This document shows positions 57,844 through 64,000 of a stretch of 64,000 nucleotides of DNA, one piece after another. The position numbers and the translations under genes are program-made. The notes below the pieces were generated by a model. That model was not told where the DNA came from. It searched no databases and worked only from the letters and a program-made list of their open reading frames with translations. The DNA comes from Paludibaculum fermentans_A (GTDB lineage Bacteria; Acidobacteriota; Terriglobia; Bryobacterales; Bryobacteraceae), in contig NZ_JBPJAQ010000001.1 of NCBI RefSeq assembly GCF_051172195.1, forward strand, positions 806,001 through 870,000, written 5' to 3'. Every line of letters begins with the position of its first letter. Position 1 is the first letter of the stretch.

Positions 57844-58608
57844 TTAGAGGTAATCGTAGAACTGGCGTTTCCAGTGCCGAAAGGTCAGTGACCCGACGGC
57901 CAGTGTACCGAAAGAAACCAGCGCGAGCTTCGTCAGCAGTACGCCGGACGGGGGAACCCCTTCCAAAAGTATGTTGCGGGAGGCGAGCACCAGCGCCGCC
58001 ACCGGATTCAGTTGATAGTATTCCTGAAACTGCGGCGGAATCGCGCTGAACGGATAGAAGATGGGGACCAGCCAGAACATCACCAGGTTCACCGATTCCA
58101 CCACATAACGTGTATCCCGGATGAAGACAGCGAGGGTGCCCGTGATGAGGCCCAACCCGCAGACGAAGGCGATCTCGAGACCCCAGACCACGGGCAGCAG
58201 CAGCCAGTAGCGGTTGACCCCGTAGCCGAAGAAGAGAACCAGGGCAAACAGTAGGGCCACCTGGGCGGCCATGTTCAGTGCCGTGGAGAGCACGGCCGTC
58301 AGGGGGATCATCTCCCGCGGGACGTTAACACGCTTGATGAAATCCGCGCTCTCGACGATGGAAGCGCTGGAAGTCGCCCAGGCGAGACTGAAGAAGTTAT
58401 ACGGCACCATGCCGGTCAGCACGAAGACCGCGAAGTGATCGACGGTCTTGTTGGGAAAGATCATGGTGAAAACAAAGGTGAGAATGCCCATCATCACCAA
58501 TGGATTCAACAGGGACCACAACATGCCCAGGGACATATTGCGATACCTGACCTTGAAGTCCTTGAGGACCAGGTTCCGGACGAGATAGAGCAGGTCGCCT
58601 CGCCACAT
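57844..58608 (-). CDS. ABC-2 type polysaccharide export permease
   Basis: A 254-residue inner-membrane protein of the Wzm/TagG group with about six hydrophobic segments. It opens 'DLLYLVRNLVLKDFKVRYRN' followed by 'LGMLWSLLNPLVMMGILTFV', the cytoplasmic helix and first membrane helix of the family. The conserved 'ILLEGVPP' near the end is also typical. With the ATPase fusion downstream (five bases) it forms the exporter for O-antigen, capsule or a related glycan. The upstream epimerase gene is 77 bases away. Confidence 0.94.
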   Translation of the reverse strand: MWRGDLLYLVRNLVLKDFKVRYRNMSLGMLWSLLNPLVMMGILTFVFTMIFPNKTVDHFAVFVLTGMVPYNFFSLAWATSSASIVESADFIKRVNVPREMIPLTAVLSTALNMAAQVALLFALVLFFGYGVNRYWLLLPVVWGLEIAFVCGLGLITGTLAVFIRDTRYVVESVNLVMFWLVPIFYPFSAIPPQFQEYYQLNPVAALVLASRNILLEGVPPSGVLLTKLALVSFGTLAVGSLTFRHWKRQFYDYL

Positions 58609-58685
58609 AAGGTAGCTAGAACCCGCCCGATGTTGCGGCCGGCGGGCCAGCGCGCCGAGCCCGGCAACGCCGCGGCATGGCGGGA

Positions 58686-59627
58686 CTAGACATTGGAATA
58701 TCTCCGGGCTCTCAGGATGGTGAAGGCCTTCTTCAATTCGTTGATGCCATCGGGCAGGGAAACCGCCGGTTGAAAGCCCGTGGCTTCAATCTTCGCATTG
58801 GAGACGATGTAGTCGCGCTTGTCCGGATCTTCGCCAATGGGGGCTTCGAGGTAAGAGAAGCCCGGGATCAGCTTTTTGATCTCGGCACAGAGCTCCAGCT
58901 TAGAGAGGTTGGCGTCGCTGAGGCCGACATTGTAGGGCTGCTCTTTCATGGAGTCGAACCGCGCCATCACATGCTGGAAGGCGCGCGCCACATCGCGGAT
59001 ATGGATATAGTTCCGCTTGAAATGGCCTTCGAAGATGACCAGCGAGCGATCGGTCACGGCGCGGTGGACGAAGTCGTTCACCAGCAGGTCGATGCGCATG
59101 CGGGGGGAGACCCCGAACACGGTCGCCAGACGGAGCGAAACGCCGTTGCCCGCGTCCAGCACCTGCCGTTCGGCTTCCACCTTATCTCGCGCATATTGGG
59201 AGATCGGCTTGAGCGGAGACTCTTCGGTGCAGTAGTTGGAGGCTTCGCCGACCCCGTAACCGCTATTGGTGCAGGGATAAAGGATCCACTGCTGTTTCGA
59301 GCGCAGTTTCAGCAGGGACTGGATGCCTTCCAGGTTGGTGGTTCTGGCCGCAATGCGGTCGGCATCGCACACTGGCGCGCCTACCAGGGCAGCCAGGGCG
59401 ATGATGATGTCGGCCGAACCGATTGCATCGCGCAGCACACGCTCATCCCGGCAATCGCCGCGGATGATCTGGAAATCGGGGTGCCAGCAGTTCTCCAGGA
59501 GAGTGGGCTGGCCGTAGAGGAAGCTGTCGAGCACCGTGACAGCGAAACCGGCATTTAGAAGCTGCGGCGTCAAAACGGAGCCGATGTAGCCCGCGCCGCC
59601 AGTGATGAGTACTTTTGCTTGAGCCAT
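58686..59627 (-). CDS. NAD-dependent epimerase/dehydratase (extended SDR)
   Basis: A 313-residue nucleotide-sugar enzyme. The Rossmann motif is 'ITGGAGYIGSVLTPQLL' (residues about 8-24), the acidic coenzyme residue is in 'VTVLDSFLYGQPT', and the catalytic Tyr/Lys pair is in 'YARDK'. 'FRVSPRMRIDLLVNDF'-like substrate-loop residues are seen as 'VFGVSPRMRIDLLVNDFVHR'. It probably makes a sugar precursor for the exported glycan; the exact reaction (epimerase, dehydratase or reductase) cannot be told. It lies 21 bases downstream of a glycosyltransferase gene. Confidence 0.9.
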   Translation of the reverse strand: MAQAKVLITGGAGYIGSVLTPQLLNAGFAVTVLDSFLYGQPTLLENCWHPDFQIIRGDCRDERVLRDAIGSADIIIALAALVGAPVCDADRIAARTTNLEGIQSLLKLRSKQQWILYPCTNSGYGVGEASNYCTEESPLKPISQYARDKVEAERQVLDAGNGVSLRLATVFGVSPRMRIDLLVNDFVHRAVTDRSLVIFEGHFKRNYIHIRDVARAFQHVMARFDSMKEQPYNVGLSDANLSKLELCAEIKKLIPGFSYLEAPIGEDPDKRDYIVSNAKIEATGFQPAVSLPDGINELKKAFTILRARRYSNV

Positions 59628-59648
59628 GGTTGGATGTCATCCGGGCGG

Positions 59649-60755
59649 CTAGATCGAGGCGGGCAGCAGCCTGCGCACGCGCTCGAATTGCCGATCCCAG
59701 TTCAACTCTTCTTTCATTGCGATATTGCAGTTCCCGACCATCTCGTCATATTCCGGCGTGCCATAGAGTTGCATGGCCCGCGTAAACGCATCCAGCATGT
59801 CGTGGAAGCCCCAGCCCTTCATGACGATGCCGCACTTGTAGCGTTCCACAATCTGCTTCGGCTGTGGGTGCGGAGCGGTGATGGGAGGAACCCCGGAGGC
59901 GATGGATTCAAAGAACTTGCACGGACAGGCGTAGGTCTGATTCTCGTTGGAGGTCTTCCAGATCGTCAGGCTGTAAGCGTAATTCGGCCGGGCGGCTTCC
60001 AGATACTTCGTATCGACGAAGCCCTTATAGCGAATCTGGCCGCCGGCGTTCACGAGCACTTTCCGGGTCCGTTCCGGGTCCGATCCGCCGATGTAACCGT
60101 AGATGTCGATGGGGAACACCTGCATCCGGGAATCCCCGTAATAGTCGACGAACGTGGCGTTGACGTCGAGTGCTCCGGAATAGTAGATGCGGCCATTGCG
60201 GTCCACCGGGGGGATAGGCTCCTCCATGTCGGCCAGCCGGGTGGGCGAGTTGTAGGCCAGGGCGACGGGGATCTCCTCGAACCCGCAGCGGCGGATGTCG
60301 ATCGCGGCGCGATTCTCCTCGGGAAAGACCACCACGTCGATCCACTGCCGGGCGTGCCGGTTGAACTCGGGATCGAAGTTGCCGTAGTAAGTGGTGGACT
60401 CTGTCGCATGGTAGATGACCAGCGGCGGCTTCTTCGCCAAGCGGAACAAAACAGGGATGTTCCACGAGCAGCGGATGATCAGGATGCGCGGCTTGAGCTG
60501 ATTGATGCGGGCGGCCACCATGGACACGAATTCGATGCGGCCGGTGGTGCTGCGGAAGTGTGTGGAGGTGGGGATGCGCTCCACTTCCAGGCCGCCTTCC
60601 AACTGGGAGATCGCCTTGTCCTGCTGATCGGGCTCCAGGATCGTGGCCGGAATGCCGTACAGATCGACGAGCGAGCGCAGCAGCGACAACGAGTCGAAGT
60701 TGCCTGAGCCGACGCTGATATCGGAGACCTGGACGATGCCGCCGGTCGACGTCAT
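59649..60755 (-). CDS. Glycosyltransferase, GT-B type
   Basis: A 368-residue protein. It starts 'GIVQVSDISVGSGNFDSL' and carries a C-terminal donor-binding region with 'CPCKFFESIASGVPPITAPH', the GT4-like E(x)n-SGVP pattern, followed by 'VERYKCGIVMKGWGF'. A cytoplasmic or membrane-face enzyme adding a sugar to the growing polymer is likely. It overlaps the upstream 691-residue glycosyltransferase gene by four bases, so they are coupled. Confidence 0.85.
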   Translation of the reverse strand: MTSTGGIVQVSDISVGSGNFDSLSLLRSLVDLYGIPATILEPDQQDKAISQLEGGLEVERIPTSTHFRSTTGRIEFVSMVAARINQLKPRILIIRCSWNIPVLFRLAKKPPLVIYHATESTTYYGNFDPEFNRHARQWIDVVVFPEENRAAIDIRRCGFEEIPVALAYNSPTRLADMEEPIPPVDRNGRIYYSGALDVNATFVDYYGDSRMQVFPIDIYGYIGGSDPERTRKVLVNAGGQIRYKGFVDTKYLEAARPNYAYSLTIWKTSNENQTYACPCKFFESIASGVPPITAPHPQPKQIVERYKCGIVMKGWGFHDMLDAFTRAMQLYGTPEYDEMVGNCNIAMKEELNWDRQFERVRRLLPASI

Positions 60756-62827
60756 GCGGTCACCCGCGCGGCCGCATTCCTGGCAGCTCGCTGATCCAGG
60801 CTCGGCTGCGGAGGCTCAACCGGGGCCTCGGCCATGGTACTCAACATCGAGACGAGCCGGCCGGCATTGTGGAAATCATAGGCGGCAGGCGCGTTGTCCA
60901 TGGCCGTATTCCGATAGTGGTCGTAATGAGCGAGTACTTCACGAACGGCTTCGGACAGCTTGTCGACATGGGTATAGTTGACGCCGATCGCACTCAAAGG
61001 CAGCGGCGGGGCGCCCGGATCCTGCAGGATGAACCCCGCTTCGAACGCGGTCCCGGTGAGTTCCACATCCGCGAAGGCGTGCCGCAGGTTCAGCAGCACT
61101 TTGGTGGTTTCCGGTCCCACCGGCACGAGGCCCACGACCTGCGCGCTGTTGTAGCCGGGGGAAAGAATGTCCGAGCCCTCTTCGCATTTGCGGCCGGCCC
61201 GGTCGACGCCGGTCGTGCTGACCAGCACCGCATGCCCTTCCTCGGTCCCTTCCAGTGTCATCCTGACCCAAAGGTACGCCGCATCGGCCGGTACACTGAT
61301 CCAGGCCTGCGCCGCGCGGTCTTCACCGCCGAAGCTGATTTCCTTGCTGGCGCCCAGGTACCAGGATTTGCCGCTCCCGGTCTGCTGCCAGAGTTGATGG
61401 CGGCGGATGGGCACGACGTCTTCGCCGAGTTTCTCCAGCAGTTGGTTGCGGTAGGCGTACACACCCTCGGCAAACTGGCGGCCCAACCAGGAGGCGGCGG
61501 GGGCCACGACCGGGATGCCGGCGGTGAGCGCCTCAATCAGCACCCCGGAACTGCGGGCGTAGTAATTGTCACGGTCGTAAGGCAGGATCAGCAGGTCGGC
61601 TTCCCGCAGGACGGCGCGGTATTGCTCAGAGGGCAGCGGCTCCAGGAACAGCGTTACGCCGTCGCCGCCGATGCTCTGCAACAGGCAGCGCGCCACGACG
61701 GCCTCCGATTCGCCTTTGGGAATATTGTAATTAGACTGAATCTTAAATTCGACGCGGCCCGTTGCGAGAAAATCGCGTCGCAAATCTTCCACCAGCGCCG
61801 GGAAAAAGTGGTAGCCCTTTTCTGCGCGAGCATCACCCAAATAGACGAGCTGTAAGGGCCGGGTGGGTGTCGCCACGCGCACAGATGGCGATTCCGTGTG
61901 GGGGATCGGACAGGTATGGAACGGGAGAGAAGACACCCGTTCGTGCTGCTTCGTCAGCTCCTCGGTGTCCGTATAGAAGAAGACGCGGGCGGCGGAGGCG
62001 CGGCTGCGGAACGAGAGATAGGCGTTGCGGAGCGGGGTGAGCAGCGCGTCCTGATTCGGATATTGCCATTCACGCCCATCGTAGAGGTTGCGGCGGAACA
62101 GGAGGTGGTAGCTGGCGTTGAGCGCCTGTGGGTACTTCTCCCAAACCTCAATCAATCCAATCATTTCCGGGATGCCGAGAGTGGGAATGAAGATGAGATC
62201 CCCGGCTTCCGGCTTGAGGGCCCGAAGCAGTTCCAGGGTGTCGGCGGCGAACAGGCGTGCCTTGCGACGCTGAAAGCGCCATTCCTGAAGGGTGCCTCCA
62301 CTGGAGAGCGATTCGAACAGCAAGCCGAGCGCCCCACGGACGCTGGTCCAGGCGGCATCCCAAATCTGGTGGAAGAAGTTACGAAAGGGGATGATGGCGG
62401 CCAGGATCCGAAAAACCGCTCGAATCGGCAGAAAAATAACCGCCAGCGCGGCCGCATATCCTATTTTAAATGCCGAATCAAACGGATGCCATCTCAGGTA
62501 CTCAATTGCGCTGTTCCTCACCACCCAAAGAAATCCCAATTGAGAGAAAAACAGGCGTGTCTTGAGAACAAAAAAGTGATGGTAGAGCGCGGTGTAGGCA
62601 TTTGCCAAACGCTCGCCCAATGTCGCCTTCGACATCCGCTTCCAGAACCCTAGCCGATAGGCAGGAAACACCTTCCACGGAGCTTCAGTGGACTTGAACT
62701 GCCGGTGGGCGGCCAATACAGGCGTGTGCCCGGCGGCCTGCGCCGCGGACAGGACGTGCTGCGCGTATTCATAATGATGACCGCCGATATCGACAATTGA
62801 TTGGTCTATCAATATGAATCTTGGCAT
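60752..62827 (-). CDS. Large glycosyltransferase with inserted beta-rich domain
   Basis: A 691-residue protein. It begins 'FILIDQSIVDIGGHHYEYAQ', an acceptor-domain start seen in GT4-like enzymes. Hydrophobic segments lie at about 100-150 ('AAALAVIFLPIRAVFRILAA'), which is unusual. The donor region has 'LQLVYLGDARAEKGYHFFPA' and 'LILPYDRDNYYARSSGVLIE', with 'EALTAGIPVV'. A beta-rich stretch of about 110 residues (about 480-590) then interrupts before the final helix. It may be membrane bound. The ATG at 62827 has no ribosome site; TAAAAT nine bases upstream suggests a leaderless message. Confidence 0.85.
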   Translation of the reverse strand: MPRFILIDQSIVDIGGHHYEYAQHVLSAAQAAGHTPVLAAHRQFKSTEAPWKVFPAYRLGFWKRMSKATLGERLANAYTALYHHFFVLKTRLFFSQLGFLWVVRNSAIEYLRWHPFDSAFKIGYAAALAVIFLPIRAVFRILAAIIPFRNFFHQIWDAAWTSVRGALGLLFESLSSGGTLQEWRFQRRKARLFAADTLELLRALKPEAGDLIFIPTLGIPEMIGLIEVWEKYPQALNASYHLLFRRNLYDGREWQYPNQDALLTPLRNAYLSFRSRASAARVFFYTDTEELTKQHERVSSLPFHTCPIPHTESPSVRVATPTRPLQLVYLGDARAEKGYHFFPALVEDLRRDFLATGRVEFKIQSNYNIPKGESEAVVARCLLQSIGGDGVTLFLEPLPSEQYRAVLREADLLILPYDRDNYYARSSGVLIEALTAGIPVVAPAASWLGRQFAEGVYAYRNQLLEKLGEDVVPIRRHQLWQQTGSGKSWYLGASKEISFGGEDRAAQAWISVPADAAYLWVRMTLEGTEEGHAVLVSTTGVDRAGRKCEEGSDILSPGYNSAQVVGLVPVGPETTKVLLNLRHAFADVELTGTAFEAGFILQDPGAPPLPLSAIGVNYTHVDKLSEAVREVLAHYDHYRNTAMDNAPAAYDFHNAGRLVSMLSTMAEAPVEPPQPSLDQRAARNAAARVTA

Positions 62828-62836
62828 TGAACTGAT

Positions 62837-62842
62837 ATTTTA
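62837..62842 (-). promoter_or_regulatory. -10-like box of the glycosyltransferase/export operon
   Basis: TAAAAT on the minus strand ends nine bases before the ATG at 62827. The divergent GDP-sugar gene starts at 62961, so this gap holds both promoters. Confidence 0.35.
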
Positions 62843-62960
62843 CCTTTTCAATTTAACACTACTCGAGCAGCCGCCATGCTCGCAGTGCAGCGGGAGAAGG
62901 AGGTCCATGATATCATAATTAGCTGTTGCTACCCACCGCCCTCCGTGGCGGCACAGCCCT

Positions 62961-63905
62961 ATGCGAATACTTGTCACAGGCAGTGCAGGATTCCTCGGCC
63001 GGCACACGATGCCTGCGCTTCGTGCTCATTTTACCGGAGTGGAGATCATAGGGACAACACATTCCTGCTTTGATCTCACTGATCCAGCGAGTGTGGAAAC
63101 CATGTTCCGGCGGCACAATCCGGATGTTCTCGTGCATCTTGCCGGGTATGTCGGCGGGATTGGAGCCAACCGGGCCTTTCCGGCAGACTTCTATTACCGC
63201 AACACCCTGATCACCGCCCTCGTCTTCCAACAGGCCGCCATGACCGGCGTCAAGAAGCTCATTTACCCATTTGGGGGCTGCAGCTATCCGGCCAAAGCCG
63301 CTTCCCCCATCGCCGAGGATCAGCTCTGGCAAGGCTACCCCCAGCCGGAGAGCGCGCCTTACTCTACAGCCAAAATGATGGGCGTGGTGGCCAGCGAATC
63401 GTACCGGAAGCAATACGGGCTGAACTCCATCCCGCTGATTCCAGGCAACATGTACGGCGAGTACGACAACTTCCGCCAGCACGAGTCGCATGTCGTGCCG
63501 GCGCTGGTGCGGCGCGTCCATGAGGCTCGCGAAGCCGGTGCGGAGAAGATCGTCGCATGGGGCTCAGGCAAACCGGTGAGGGATTTCGTCTACGCCGGTG
63601 ACGTAGCCAAGCTGATCCCCTGGTTTATCGAGAACTACGATTCCAGCCAACCGGTGAATCTGTCCTCGGGCGTAGCCACGCCGATTCGCACCCTGACCGA
63701 GTCTGTCTGCCAGTTGTCCGATTTCGCCGGGAGCCTGGAATGGGACTCGACGAAGCCCGACGGCCAGATGGTGAAGGTCTTTGATGTCAGCCGGATGCGG
63801 TCACTCGGGCTGGATTGCCCGACACCCTTGGATGAGGGCTTGCAGCGAACGATTGCCTGGTACCGCGAGCATAGCGGCGCCGGGACGGACGGTATACGCC
63901 TATGA
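62961..63905 (+). CDS. GDP-L-fucose synthase-like NAD-dependent epimerase
   Basis: A 314-residue extended SDR enzyme. 'ILVTGSAGFLGRHTMPALRA' is the Rossmann start; 'YPFGGCSYPAKAASPIAEDQ' and 'YSTAKMMG' (catalytic Tyr/Lys) match the GDP-fucose synthase group, as does 'WGSGKPVRDFVYAGDVA'. It would convert GDP-4-keto-6-deoxymannose to GDP-L-fucose or a related sugar; no Gmd partner is inside the window. The next gene overlaps the region just after its stop and is another SDR protein, so a nucleotide-sugar operon continues past the edge. Confidence 0.88.
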   Translation: MRILVTGSAGFLGRHTMPALRAHFTGVEIIGTTHSCFDLTDPASVETMFRRHNPDVLVHLAGYVGGIGANRAFPADFYYRNTLITALVFQQAAMTGVKKLIYPFGGCSYPAKAASPIAEDQLWQGYPQPESAPYSTAKMMGVVASESYRKQYGLNSIPLIPGNMYGEYDNFRQHESHVVPALVRRVHEAREAGAEKIVAWGSGKPVRDFVYAGDVAKLIPWFIENYDSSQPVNLSSGVATPIRTLTESVCQLSDFAGSLEWDSTKPDGQMVKVFDVSRMRSLGLDCPTPLDEGLQRTIAWYREHSGAGTDGIRL

Positions 63906-63924
63906 CCGCCAGGGAGGGCGCCCG

Positions 63925-64000
63925 ATGATCTTCGTGATTGGCGGCCGCGGCCTGGTAGGCTCCGGCTTCGTGCGCATGCTGGAAGCCCGCGGTGACCAGT
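63925..64000 (+). CDS. NAD(P)-binding epimerase-type protein, N-terminus only
   Basis: The visible 25 residues 'MIFVIGGRGLVGSGFVRMLE' (first 20) carry the GxxGxxG Rossmann motif of nucleotide-sugar epimerases. AGGGAGG lies seven bases before the ATG at 63925; an earlier ATG at 63902 runs into a stop. The gene continues beyond 64000. Confidence 0.75.
   Translation, partial: MIFVIGGRGLVGSGFVRMLEARGDQ

Noticed and set aside
1..64000. Prophage, integrative element or tRNA genes
   Set aside because: No integrase, phage structural gene, attachment repeat or cloverleaf sequence was found on reading both strands.

Overview
The window is GC-rich bacterial chromosome with dense coding on both strands. 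It carries about 47 genes, and no rRNA, tRNA, CRISPR array, insertion sequence or prophage that I can see. The gene content points to the phylum Acidobacteria, most likely the Bryobacterales/Solibacter group. The indicators are a very large TonB receptor with an N-terminal carboxypeptidase-regulatory domain, a winged-helix/PD40 fusion regulator, DUF1549/DUF1553 and DUF1501 proteins, several secreted proteins with the 'MPNFxC' type of N-terminus, an archaeal/eukaryotic-type ProRS, and many GTG/TTG or leaderless starts. This assignment is inference from gene content, not a marker-gene result.

Layout. 1-5200: a PIN-domain membrane protein cut by the left edge, a small RRM RNA-binding protein, a two-gene serine pathway operon (class V aminotransferase then serA), a YqeY protein and a ferredoxin. 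5359-10588: an OPT transporter, an UlaG-like metallo-hydrolase and a membrane spermidine-synthase-like protein in one run. 10726-15097: a GH88 glycosidase overlapping a secreted protein gene, a CDGSH protein, a glycine-zipper lipoprotein and an acyltransferase. 15149-19213: an SNF2 helicase coupled to a SWIM-zinc protein with a histone-H1-like tail, then a small membrane protein. 19271-24790: two tandem DUF1549/DUF1553 paralogues and a DUF1501 protein. 24908-27770: two secreted hypothetical proteins and proS. 27877-35261: winged-helix/PD40 regulator, TonB receptor and exported FAD oxidoreductase. 35264-39682: a methyltransferase with a C-terminal beta-rich domain, rlmB, a MerR regulator, and flbD-motA-motB. 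39690-46759: rnc, TPR proteins, a predicted outer-membrane barrel and a glycosyltransferase. 47087-55631: two giant convergent exported proteins, an astacin metalloprotease and an RCC1-propeller protein. 55883-64000: a surface-polysaccharide locus with an ABC exporter, glycosyltransferases and nucleotide-sugar enzymes.

The two most unusual things are these. (1) The convergent astacin and RCC1 proteins end in the same pair of roughly 140-residue modules. Their 3' ends therefore form a roughly 870-bp imperfect inverted repeat around a shared terminator, which suggests a common C-terminal anchoring or sorting cassette on otherwise unrelated secreted proteins. (2) The polysaccharide-export ATPase is fused, through a roughly 100-residue Pro/Glu linker, to a class I methyltransferase instead of the usual Wzt glycan-binding domain. 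This suggests that glycan-end methylation and export are physically joined.
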